From positions 62,001-126,000 of the forward strand of contig NZ_SRLQ01000007.1 in assembly GCF_004745805.1 (NCBI RefSeq): a stretch of DNA of 64,000 nt. The letters run 5' to 3'. Shown piece after piece: positions 1 through 6,679 of the stretch (the first letter of the stretch is position 1; every line of letters begins with the position of its first letter). Made by a program: the position numbers and the translations under genes. This stretch comes from Mycolicibacterium sp. CH28. Lineage in GTDB: Bacteria; Actinomycetota; Actinomycetes; Mycobacteriales; Mycobacteriaceae. The notes under the pieces are model-generated. The model saw only the letters and a list, made by a program, of their open reading frames with translations. It made no database searches and was not told where the DNA came from.

Positions 1-145
1 CGCCGACGGCACCGCGCGCAGTATCGGTCAACCGGCCGCGGCTTTCGCGGCCAGCCTCCGCCGGCGGCACAACCGGACTCGACGATGACGTCATCCCGCA
101 CAGCGATTCGCAGATCCGGCAGTACGTCACGGTCTCGGTAGCCAT
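1..145 (-). CDS. Molybdopterin oxidoreductase N-terminus (partial, possibly degraded)
   Basis: The minus-strand ATG at 143-145 opens a frame that runs off the left edge. Its first residues read MATETVTYCRICESLCGM, the N-terminal [4Fe-4S]-binding Cys-x2-Cys-x3-Cys segment of actinobacterial molybdopterin (formate dehydrogenase-like) oxidoreductases. Family members usually continue with a short beta-rich stretch of the type V-x-DGR-x3-LRPD. Here the next thirty residues are Ser/Pro/Arg-rich (SSSSPVVPPAEAGRES) and do not resemble that segment, although no stop occurs. This suggests a frameshift or a remnant rather than an intact enzyme, but only 48 codons are visible. A competing plus-strand open frame (3-164) has no recognisable content. 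Confidence 0.5.
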   Translation of the reverse strand, partial: MATETVTYCRICESLCGMTSSSSPVVPPAEAGRESRGRLTDTARGAVG

Positions 146-160
146 GAACCCGCTCGCGGC

Positions 161-196
161 ATAGTGCAACAAGCAAATAGTGCATATGTGTTGCAC
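161..196. promoter_or_regulatory. Direct and inverted repeat cluster (putative operator)
   Basis: ATAGTGCA occurs twice in direct orientation (161-168 and 177-184). GTGCAACA at 164-171 is mirrored by TGTTGCAC at 189-196, a perfect 8-bp inverted repeat with a 17-nt spacer. The cluster lies just upstream of the oxidoreductase start (145, minus strand) and just downstream of the zf-HC2 gene stop. It is therefore placed as a regulatory site for the leftward gene, and no regulator can be named. Confidence 0.4.
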
Positions 197-199
197 GGC

Positions 200-934
200 T
201 CAGGCCGCCGAACCGTCGGTGGGGTAGAGGTGTCCGCGGCGACGACCGCGGGAAGCGTTGCCGGGCAGCACTAGATCGTCGGCGGTCGGCGCGGCATCGG
301 TTCGCGGTTCCGGCCCGCGGGCCGGCGCGTCGCGCCACACCAACACGGCCAGCACGGTCCCGGCCAGCACCGGTAGGTGGCTCAGGATCCGGCCGGCGGA
401 CACCGCACCGGATAGCGCGTCGCTGACGACGTAGCCGGTGAGGACCGCCGTGAACACCGACAGCACCCCGGCCAGGCCCGCCGCGGCGGCGGGGCGGACC
501 GCGGTGGCGACCATGACCGCGCCGAGTGCCGCCGACCATGCGGTGGATTCGTTGAGCAGATGCCCGCTCATCATCATGTGGTGCCCGCCCGCCGATGTCC
601 CGACCGGGGCGCCCAGCGCCTGCGCGACCGCCAGCGCCAGCTGGAGCACGCCGACGGCGCCCAGCGTCCAGCGGCGCCACAGCGCTGCCGTCGCGGGTAG
701 CCGGCGACGCGTTCGCGACGGAGGAGTCGGCCGGTCGGGGGGTGCCGCCACCGCGGCCACCTGGGACCGGCCGGCCAGCCGCCGCAGCAGCTGGGTCTGT
801 TCCACAGCGCGCGCGTACCAGGATCGGCAGTCGTCACAGGTGGCCAGATGTTCGTCGACCCGGGCGGCGGGAACGGGTTCGCGTTCCCCGTCGATCCGGG
901 CCGACAACGCCTCACGGGCGACATCGCAGTCCAC
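200..934 (-). CDS. zf-HC2 anti-sigma-like multi-pass membrane protein
   Basis: 244 residues from a GTG start. The N-terminus (about 1-45) is a putative zinc-finger HC2 domain with the signature H-x3-C-x2-C (HLATCDDC), as in anti-sigma factors. A basic Pro-rich linker follows, then about four hydrophobic segments (roughly residues 90-205). A His/Met-rich loop, HHMMMSGH, lies between membrane segments and would suit soft-metal binding. No ECF sigma factor gene is visible beside it, so its partner would have to be elsewhere or beyond the left edge. It is divergent from an ArsR-type metal regulator and next to a cobalt importer, so a metal-stress role is plausible but only inferred. Confidence 0.7.
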   Translation of the reverse strand: MDCDVAREALSARIDGEREPVPAARVDEHLATCDDCRSWYARAVEQTQLLRRLAGRSQVAAVAAPPDRPTPPSRTRRRLPATAALWRRWTLGAVGVLQLALAVAQALGAPVGTSAGGHHMMMSGHLLNESTAWSAALGAVMVATAVRPAAAAGLAGVLSVFTAVLTGYVVSDALSGAVSAGRILSHLPVLAGTVLAVLVWRDAPARGPEPRTDAAPTADDLVLPGNASRGRRRGHLYPTDGSAA

Positions 935-999
935 GCACTAATAGTCGCGCATCGGGTGCGGATTGTTCCAGCGTCCCGGGCGTGGCCGGCCTCCTGGGC

Positions 1000-1005
1000 T
1001 AGATT
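1000..1005 (+). promoter_or_regulatory. -10 box of the leaderless arsR promoter
   Basis: TAGATT fits TANNNT and ends 7 nt before the ATG at 1013, so transcription should begin at or within a base of the start codon. Confidence 0.6.
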
Positions 1006-1012
1006 CCTAGGC

Positions 1013-1345
1013 ATGGACGGGCCGGGTGACGAGGTCAAGGTGCAGCGCGCCTCGTCGGCCCTGGCGGATGTGGACATCAACGGCTGGACGCAGCGCTTCG
1101 ACCTGCTGTCCGACCCGCACCGTCTCGAAATCCTGCTCGGTCTGCACCGGGCGCCCGGTATCTGCGTCGGTGACCTGGCCGCCGCGGTGGGCCGTTCAGA
1201 AAATGCCGTGTCCCAGGCGCTTCGGGTGCTGCGGCAACAGGGCTGGGTGACCTCGACCAGGGTGGGCCGCCAGGTCAGCTATCGCCTGGAAGATCACACC
1301 GTGCACGACCTGCTGCATTGGATCGGTGCCGCACACGCGGAGTGA
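1013..1345 (+). CDS. ArsR/SmtB-family metal-sensing repressor
   Basis: 110-residue winged-helix repressor. A longer in-frame opening exists, but the ATG at 1013 sits 7 nt after a -10 box and gives the usual family length. The core reads RFDLLSDPHRLEILLGL, then the recognition helix around ENAVSQALRVLRQQGW and a wing ending GRQVSYRL. The last helix is His/Asp-rich (D94, H95, H98, D99, H102, H108, E110), where SmtB and NmtR bind zinc or nickel/cobalt. D94 and E110 align with SmtB alpha-5 ligands, but the two His ligands are shifted. The gene lies directly upstream of cbiMNQO, so a Co/Ni sensor for that importer is the natural inference. Confidence 0.8.
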   Translation: MDGPGDEVKVQRASSALADVDINGWTQRFDLLSDPHRLEILLGLHRAPGICVGDLAAAVGRSENAVSQALRVLRQQGWVTSTRVGRQVSYRLEDHTVHDLLHWIGAAHAE

Positions 1346-1360
1346 AGTCCGGCGACTTCA
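1343..1360. repeat. Perfect inverted repeat at the arsR stop codon
   Basis: TGAAGTC and GACTTCA (7-bp arms, 4-nt spacer CGGC) overlap the arsR stop codon. It could be a weak hairpin terminator (no U-tract follows) or an operator for the adjacent regulator. Confidence 0.5.
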
Positions 1361-1369
1361 ATCGATTAT

Positions 1370-1408
1370 CTGAACATGTAGACAGGTGTTGGCCTCGCGC
1401 ACTAGGCT
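1370..1408 (+). promoter_or_regulatory. Putative cbiM promoter with overlapping ArsR-type half sites
   Basis: TAGGCT at 1403-1408 is a TANNNT -10 box. About 20-30 bp upstream is TGAACA-N10-TGTTGG (1371-1392), an imperfect inverted repeat resembling SmtB/ArsR sites and covering the -35 region. This would let the upstream repressor block RNA polymerase. The palindrome is weak, so this is suggestive only. Confidence 0.35.
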
Positions 1409-1453
1409 CCTGCACCGGGGCTGGGGAACCGAGCTCATTGCGAGGAGGCAAAC

Positions 1454-2161
1454 TTGCGCGTCGAGTTCACGGCCATGCACATGAGTGACGGCCTGGTCAA
1501 CGCGCCCACTTCGGTCGGGTTCGCGGTGCTCGCGATCGCGGCGGTGGCATTCTGCGGTTGGCGGGCGCGAACCGAGCTGGACGAACGAACCGTCCCACTG
1601 GCCGGACTGGTCGCGGCGTTCATCTTCGCCGTCCAGATGATCAACTTCCCGATCCTGCCGGGTGTCAGCGGGCACCTCCTCGGCGGCGCCCTGGCCGCGA
1701 TTCTGGTCGGCCCGTACACCGGCGTGCTGTGCATCACCATCGTGCTGGTGGTCCAGTCGCTGCTGTTCGCCGACGGCGGCGTGACGGCGCTCGGGATGAA
1801 CATCACCAACATGGCCTTGATCGGGGTCGTCGCGGGCTACTCGACGGCGCTGGTGCTCTACGCCGTGGTGCGCCGGCGCAGGCCCGAGCCCTCGGTGTCC
1901 ACCCTTGGCGTAGTGGCCTTCATCTCCGCGCTGATCGGAACCGTCTGCGCGTCAATGGGTTTCGTTGTCGAATACGCGATCGGTGGCGCGGCCCACGCAT
2001 CGCTGGGCACGGTCGCGGCCTACATGCTGGGCACCCACGTGCTGATCGGCATCGGGGAAGGGGTGATCACGGCGATGACGGTGATGGCGGTCGCCCGCTC
2101 CCGGCCCGACCTCGTCTACCTGCTGCGCCGCAGCCGTGAGCGGGCGGCGGTGCCGGCATGA
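1454..2161 (+). CDS. cbiM: Cobalt ECF transporter S component CbiM
   Basis: Substrate-binding membrane subunit of a CbiMNQO cobalt importer, 235 residues with about six hydrophobic segments. The N-terminal MHMSDGLVN matches the family's metal-binding Met-His N-terminus. Start choice is ambiguous. A strong GAGGAGG (1442-1448) is spaced 5 nt from TTG 1454, which adds MRVEFTA ahead of the conserved Met-His. The ATG at 1475 would give the canonical N-terminus but has no good ribosome site. In the family the free N-terminal amine and His2 bind the metal, so the choice matters. The gene overlaps cbiN by ATGA and is followed by cbiQ and cbiO. Confidence 0.88.
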   Translation: MRVEFTAMHMSDGLVNAPTSVGFAVLAIAAVAFCGWRARTELDERTVPLAGLVAAFIFAVQMINFPILPGVSGHLLGGALAAILVGPYTGVLCITIVLVVQSLLFADGGVTALGMNITNMALIGVVAGYSTALVLYAVVRRRRPEPSVSTLGVVAFISALIGTVCASMGFVVEYAIGGAAHASLGTVAAYMLGTHVLIGIGEGVITAMTVMAVARSRPDLVYLLRRSRERAAVPA

Positions 2162-2523
2162 GCGCGCAGCCGCAAGCCACCACCTCCCGGCCCTGGCGAT
2201 TCTGGGCCGGCTTCGGCATCGCGATCCTGTTGATCGCAGGCGTGGTGTCCTACTTCGCCAGCAAGAGTCCCGACGGGCTGGATTCGGCGACCTTGCAGGG
2301 CTGCCAGGTCGTGGCGACCGACCACGGCGAACAGCTCACCGGCAGCTGCATCGCCCAACACGCCAGCGAACATCCCATGTCGGTGTCACCGCTGGCCGAC
2401 TACACGGTGCTGGGTCACCCCGCCACCGGCGGGCTGGCCGGCGTCATAGGCGTCGTCGTGGTGTTGGCGCTGGCCGGTGGCGCGTTCTGGCTGATCGCGC
2501 GCACCCGCCGCACGAAGGGCTGA
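2158..2523 (+). CDS. cbiN: Cobalt transporter accessory subunit CbiN (PDGLE domain)
   Basis: 121 residues with an N-terminal membrane helix (about 15-35), an external loop beginning SPDGLDSATLQGC and a second helix (about 90-113). The PDGL motif and two-helix topology are the CbiN/PDGLE signature; CbiN loads cobalt into CbiM. The ATG overlaps the cbiM stop (ATGA), implying translational coupling. The C-terminal tail is basic and cytoplasmic. Confidence 0.8.
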   Translation: MSAQPQATTSRPWRFWAGFGIAILLIAGVVSYFASKSPDGLDSATLQGCQVVATDHGEQLTGSCIAQHASEHPMSVSPLADYTVLGHPATGGLAGVIGVVVVLALAGGAFWLIARTRRTKG

Positions 2524-2526
2524 GCG

Positions 2527-3303
2527 GTGGGCGCGGGGCATTCCCACCCGCTGTACCGGGACGGCGACTCGGTGGTGCACACCGCGCCCGCCGAGGTCAA
2601 GGTCGTCGGTCTGGTGATGTTCGTGCTTGCCGTGGTGGCCACCCCGCGCGAGATGATCTGGCCGTTCGCGGTCCATGCGCTGATCGTGCTGGTGGTGTGG
2701 CGGGTGGCGCGGATTCCGCTGCGGTGGATCCTGCCGCGAATGCTCATCGAGGCACCGTTCATCGTGCTGGCCGTGCTGCTGCCGTTCGCCGAGGGCGGGG
2801 AGCGGGTCGAGGTGGCGGGACTGCACCTGTCGGAAGCTGGGCTGTGGGCGGCCTGGGGCATCGTCGTCAAGGGCACCCTGGGGGTGGCGGCTTCCCTCAC
2901 GGTGGCGGCGACGACGTCGTCCCGCGAGCTACCGCTGGCGCTGAGCAGGCTCGGGGTGCCCGCCCTGGTGACCTCTATGCTCGTGCTGATGATCCGCTAC
3001 ATCGACCTGCTCTCGGCCGATGTCAACCGGATGCGGATGGCCCGGATCTCGCGGGGCGACTCGCCGCGGGCCCTTCACCAGGCCGGTGCGATCGCGAAAG
3101 GCGTTGGCACGCTGTTCCTGCGGTCCCACGAACGCGGCGAGCGGGTGTACCTGGCGATGACCTCGCGTGGCTTCGACGGCCGAGTCCCGGAGCTGGCGAT
3201 TGTCGGTGCCCGGCCGCGAGCGGCGTCGGCGCAGTGGGTGGCGGCGCTGACGCCCGCCGCGGCGGCCATCACGGTGGCAGGTGCGGCGTGGATCCTGCGA
3301 TGA
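2527..3303 (+). CDS. cbiQ: Cobalt ECF transporter T component CbiQ
   Basis: 258-residue transmembrane coupling subunit starting at GTG, 3 nt after the cbiN stop. It has several membrane helices and the two cytoplasmic coupling motifs that dock the ATPase, seen near NRMRMARISRGD and ERGERVYLAMTSRGF (Ala/Arg-Gly type). The N-terminal GHSHPLYRDGDS resembles other CbiQ proteins. It overlaps cbiO by ATGA, completing a four-gene operon. Confidence 0.87.
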   Translation: MGAGHSHPLYRDGDSVVHTAPAEVKVVGLVMFVLAVVATPREMIWPFAVHALIVLVVWRVARIPLRWILPRMLIEAPFIVLAVLLPFAEGGERVEVAGLHLSEAGLWAAWGIVVKGTLGVAASLTVAATTSSRELPLALSRLGVPALVTSMLVLMIRYIDLLSADVNRMRMARISRGDSPRALHQAGAIAKGVGTLFLRSHERGERVYLAMTSRGFDGRVPELAIVGARPRAASAQWVAALTPAAAAITVAGAAWILR

Positions 3304-4040
3304 GCCCGCCCGCGATCCGGGTGAAGGGCCTGCATCACCGCTACCCGGACGGCCGGGTCGCGCTCGACGGTGTCGACCTGACCATCGCCCCCGGCGAGCG
3401 GGTCGCCATCCTCGGGCCCAACGGGGCCGGCAAGACCACCCTGATGCTGCACCTCAACGGCGTGCTCACCGCCACCTCGGGAACCGTCGAGATCAGTGGA
3501 ATCCCGTTGACCCGCAAGTCTCTTCGCGACATCCGGCGCCGGGTTGGCCTGGTGTTCCAAGACCCCGACGACCAGCTGTTCATGCCGACGGTGGCCCAGG
3601 ACGTCGCCTTCGGGCCGGCCAACTTCGGGGTCACCGGCCAGGACCTGGTCGCCAGGGTGGCCGCCGCGCTGGCGGCGGTAGCGATGACCGAGCATGCCGA
3701 CCGCAGCCCCGCTCACCTGTCCGGCGGGCAGCGCAGGCGCGCCGCGCTGGCCACGGTGTTGGCCTGCGAGCCGGAGATTCTGGTGCTCGACGAGCCGTCG
3801 GCCAACCTGGACCCGGTGGCCCGCCGCGAACTGGCCGAGACGCTGGCGACGCTGTCGGCGACCATGGTGATCGTCACCCACGACCTGCCCTACGCCGCGC
3901 AGCTGTGCGACCGGGCGATCGTGCTGGACGGCGGGGTGGTGGTGGCCGACGACACGGTCACCGCGCTGCTCTCCGACGCCGAGCTGCTGGCCGCCCACCG
4001 GCTGGAGCTGCCGTGGGGTTTCGTCGTCCCCACGCCGTAA
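3300..4040 (+). CDS. cbiO: Cobalt ECF transporter ATPase CbiO
   Basis: 246-residue ABC ATPase starting at the ATG overlapping the cbiQ stop; a much longer open frame upstream is an artefact. It has Walker A GPNGAGKTT (about residues 39-47), Q-loop VFQDPDDQLF, signature LSGGQRRR, Walker B ILVLDEPS and H-loop VTHD. The VFQDPDDQLF form is typical of CbiO/EcfA ATPases. It energises metal uptake through CbiQ/CbiM. The gene ends 75 bp before the convergent mtr. Confidence 0.93.
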   Translation: MSPPAIRVKGLHHRYPDGRVALDGVDLTIAPGERVAILGPNGAGKTTLMLHLNGVLTATSGTVEISGIPLTRKSLRDIRRRVGLVFQDPDDQLFMPTVAQDVAFGPANFGVTGQDLVARVAAALAAVAMTEHADRSPAHLSGGQRRRAALATVLACEPEILVLDEPSANLDPVARRELAETLATLSATMVIVTHDLPYAAQLCDRAIVLDGGVVVADDTVTALLSDAELLAAHRLELPWGFVVPTP

Positions 4041-4072
4041 CGCAGCCGCCAGTGCGCGGTTTCATCCGCGAC

Positions 4073-4088
4073 ACGCCGCGGGCGGCGT
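4073..4088. terminator. Hairpin between convergent cbiO and mtr
   Basis: ACGCCG-CGGG-CGGCGT forms a 6-bp GC stem with a 4-nt loop between two convergent genes. There is no T-tract on either side, as is common for mycobacterial intrinsic-like terminators. Confidence 0.45.
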
Positions 4089-4115
4089 ATCGATTCGCAC
4101 GTTCGCCGGCGCGGT

Positions 4116-5525
4116 CTAGTGCCGACGCGACGGCGGCCAGGGCGGCTCGCCGCACAGCGACAGCAGTGCGTTCTCGATGACCTCGGGCAGCGCCGGATGG
4201 ATCCAATACTGGCCGCGGGCCATGTCCTGGCCGGCCAGCCCGAAACTCATCGCCTGGATCAGCGGCTGGATCAACGACGAGGCCTGGTGGCCCATGATGT
4301 GCGCGCCCAGGATCTTTCCGGAGTCCTGCTCGACGATGATCTTGGCGATGCCGGTGGTGTCCTCCATGGCCCAGCCGTAAGCCACATCGGCGTAATCCTG
4401 CACCTTGACCTTGATGTCGTATCCGGCTGCGCGAGCCTCGTTTTCGGTGAGCCCGACACACGCGATCTGCGGATCGGTGAACACCGCCGACGGTACGAAC
4501 CGGTGATCCGACGGCATCAGGTTCTCGGTGTCGTCCCAGTCCTGGAGCAAGTTGTGCCGCACCCGGCGGGCCTCGTGGTTGGCGACGTGCTTGAGCTGGT
4601 AGGGCGATGACACGTCGCCGAGCGCGAAAACGCCTCGCGCCGTTGTCCGCTGATATGCGTCGACCACCACCCGACCGTCTTCGACGTCGACGCCCACCGA
4701 CTCGAGATTGAGCAGGTCGGCGTTGGGGATCCGGCCGGTGGCCACCAGTACCGCGTCGGCCGTCACCGAGGAGCCGTCGTCGAGTTCGACGACCACCTGT
4801 GAACCCTCGTGGTGCGCCCCGATCATGTTGCGGTGACTGCGGATCTCCCACTTCCTGGAGGCGATGTCGGTGAACCGCTCGCAGAGCGTGTCGTCGCAGT
4901 GCGACAGCATTGCGCCGCCGCGGATCACGATGGTGACCCGCGTGCCCAGCGCGGAGAACACATGCGCGAACTCGGCCGCCACGAAGCCGCCGCCGATGAT
5001 CACCAGGTGCTCGGGCAGCTCGGGGATGCGCATGATGGTGTCGCTGGTATGCACCTGCACCCCACAGCCCGTGATGGCCTCGGGAATCATCGCCCGTGCC
5101 CCGGCCGCGATCACCACCTGCTCGGCGGTGAACTCGTCACCCTTCTCGGTGCGCAGCCGGTAACCGGCCTCGGCGCGACCGGTGAAGTGGGTGTGGCTGT
5201 CGTAGACCGTCACATTCGGCGACGACCGCCGATAGTGTTCCCCGCCGGCCGCCAGCGGATCGATGCGGCCGAACACCCGCGAGACGATGTCGGTCCAGCG
5301 CACCCCGTCGACGTGGGCGTCCACCCCGTACCGGGCTGCCTCCTTGATGGTCTGGGCCACGTCGGCGGCATAGACGAACATCTTGGTCGGGATGCAGCCG
5401 ACGTTCAGGCACGTTCCGCCGAACACGCCCTGCTCGCAGATCGCGATCTTCTTGTCGGCGTAGCGCTCGTCGAGAATGCTGTTGCCCGAACCGGTTCCGA
5501 TAATCGCGATATCGAAGTGCTCCAA
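4116..5525 (-). CDS. mtr: Mycothione reductase
   Basis: FAD/NADPH disulfide reductase that keeps mycothiol, the actinobacterial glutathione substitute, reduced. It has an N-terminal FAD Rossmann motif GTGSGN, redox-active GGTCLNVGC (C39 and C44), an NADPH-binding GGGFVAAEFAHV segment and C-terminal catalytic HPALPEVIENAL. A longer ATG start at 5552 exists. TTG 5525 is preferred because AAGGGGA lies 5 nt upstream, it clears the previous gene's stop by 19 nt, and it gives MEHFDIAIIG, matching the tuberculosis protein as I recall it (METYDIAIIG). Length 469 residues is normal. It is the second gene after the alpha/beta hydrolase. Confidence 0.95.
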   Translation of the reverse strand: MEHFDIAIIGTGSGNSILDERYADKKIAICEQGVFGGTCLNVGCIPTKMFVYAADVAQTIKEAARYGVDAHVDGVRWTDIVSRVFGRIDPLAAGGEHYRRSSPNVTVYDSHTHFTGRAEAGYRLRTEKGDEFTAEQVVIAAGARAMIPEAITGCGVQVHTSDTIMRIPELPEHLVIIGGGFVAAEFAHVFSALGTRVTIVIRGGAMLSHCDDTLCERFTDIASRKWEIRSHRNMIGAHHEGSQVVVELDDGSSVTADAVLVATGRIPNADLLNLESVGVDVEDGRVVVDAYQRTTARGVFALGDVSSPYQLKHVANHEARRVRHNLLQDWDDTENLMPSDHRFVPSAVFTDPQIACVGLTENEARAAGYDIKVKVQDYADVAYGWAMEDTTGIAKIIVEQDSGKILGAHIMGHQASSLIQPLIQAMSFGLAGQDMARGQYWIHPALPEVIENALLSLCGEPPWPPSRRH

Positions 5526-5544
5526 CGAAGTCCCCTTGTCGATG

Positions 5545-6570
5545 CTATCCATGGCCGGTCGGCGCCGATGGTGCCGCCTCGACGTGCTCGCGATAGAAAT
5601 CCAGCCAGTCGGCCAATTCGCGGTAGGCCGCTGCCCGTGGTTCCGTCAGCGACAGGAACACGTCGTGTTTGGCGTCGCGGACCGGGACGACGGTGGTCCG
5701 GTTGCCAATGCACCCGGCCCAGCGCGCGATCTGGGTGACGTCGAGCACGGCGTCGCCCCGCTGCATGGTCGCCGCGTCGGCGGTCTCGGTGACACTGTGG
5801 TCCGAACGCAGGATCAGGTTGGGCACCCCGACGTCGAGCCCGCGATGCAGGGTGGCGTGGCCGCGCCGAATCGCGTTGATCCAGCCCACCGTCACCGGGA
5901 AACCGCCCACCGGCTTCCATTGCAAGTCGTATTCGAACTCGCCGTGGTAGTCGCGATGCAGTGTCAACCCGTAGGTGCCCTTGCCCGTGCCCCGCACCAC
6001 CGTGGTCTTACGCACCCGCGACATCGTGCCGATCGCCGTGGACGTCAGCCGGGTGCGCAGGATCGCCGGGCCGTGCAGATCGAGCCACGGGCTGTTGAGC
6101 ACCAGACCTGCAATCGAGAGCGCTGCGGTCGCACCGCGCCGGCGCACCCGGTCCAGCCACAGCGACACGATCAGCCCGCCCGCCGAATGTCCATACACCA
6201 GCACGTCGGAGCCGGGGTTCTCGGCGGTGATGACCGCTATCGCGCGCTCCAGCTCCCGGTCGTAGCGGGCCAGGTCGGTGGTGAAGTGCGGGGTCTGGCC
6301 CTCGCGCCAGGACCGGCCGCACTTGTGTTGGTCCAGGGCGTAGAAGCGGAACCCGTTGGCGGTGAACCGGTCGGCCAGTTCGGTGTTGAAGAAGTAGTCG
6401 GTGAACCCGTGCACGGCGAGCACCGCGTGCCGGGCCGCCGCGCCGCCGGCGCGGCGCACCAGGGTGGCGAACAGATCGCCCTCGCCGTCGGGGTCCGGTC
6501 CCAACGCCATGGTGGTCTGTTGGTAGCCGGTAAGGACATCGTCAGCCCATTCGGCCCGCGCTGCCGTCAC
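5545..6570 (-). CDS. Alpha/beta hydrolase (serine hydrolase, Rv2854-like)
   Basis: 341-residue alpha/beta hydrolase beginning at GTG. The nucleophile elbow GHSAG is at residues 127-131 (Ser129), preceded by the oxyanion region HGFTDYFF. A late Asp (RSDHSVTETAD region) and His (DAKHDVF) complete a plausible triad, and the lid resembles the monoglyceride-lipase/lysophospholipase group. The gene is leaderless: a TATGGT box lies 6 nt before the GTG. It stands immediately upstream of mtr, as Rv2854 does in M. tuberculosis, suggesting a shared transcript. Substrate unknown. Confidence 0.85.
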   Translation of the reverse strand: MTAARAEWADDVLTGYQQTTMALGPDPDGEGDLFATLVRRAGGAAARHAVLAVHGFTDYFFNTELADRFTANGFRFYALDQHKCGRSWREGQTPHFTTDLARYDRELERAIAVITAENPGSDVLVYGHSAGGLIVSLWLDRVRRRGATAALSIAGLVLNSPWLDLHGPAILRTRLTSTAIGTMSRVRKTTVVRGTGKGTYGLTLHRDYHGEFEYDLQWKPVGGFPVTVGWINAIRRGHATLHRGLDVGVPNLILRSDHSVTETADAATMQRGDAVLDVTQIARWAGCIGNRTTVVPVRDAKHDVFLSLTEPRAAAYRELADWLDFYREHVEAAPSAPTGHG

Positions 6571-6576
6571 ATGCTC

Positions 6577-6582
6577 ACCATA
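6577..6582 (-). promoter_or_regulatory. -10 box of the leaderless hydrolase-mtr promoter
   Basis: TATGGT on the minus strand ends 6 nt upstream of the GTG at 6570. Confidence 0.55.
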
Positions 6583-6633
6583 GCGGTGGTGTGGTACTGG
6601 CTACTCGCGCGAATAGTTCGGTGCCCGGCGGGA

Positions 6634-6639
6634 TAACCT
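6634..6639 (+). promoter_or_regulatory. Putative mqo -10 box
   Basis: TAACCT fits TANNNT. It would give a roughly 40-nt leader containing AAAGGA (6665-6670), the ribosome site for mqo. Confidence 0.4.
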
Positions 6640-6679
6640 GGCAGTTGGTACAGCTGCCACGAGTAAAGGATGACGACCG

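Noticed and set aside
1346..1453. Cobalamin riboswitch ahead of cbiM
   Set aside because: The gap is about 108 nt, too short for the roughly 200-nt element, and no B12-box-like sequence is visible.
2136..3299. Long upstream frame joined to cbiO
   Set aside because: It overlaps cbiN and cbiQ in another frame and has Arg/Gly-rich shadow composition; the ABC domain begins at 3300.
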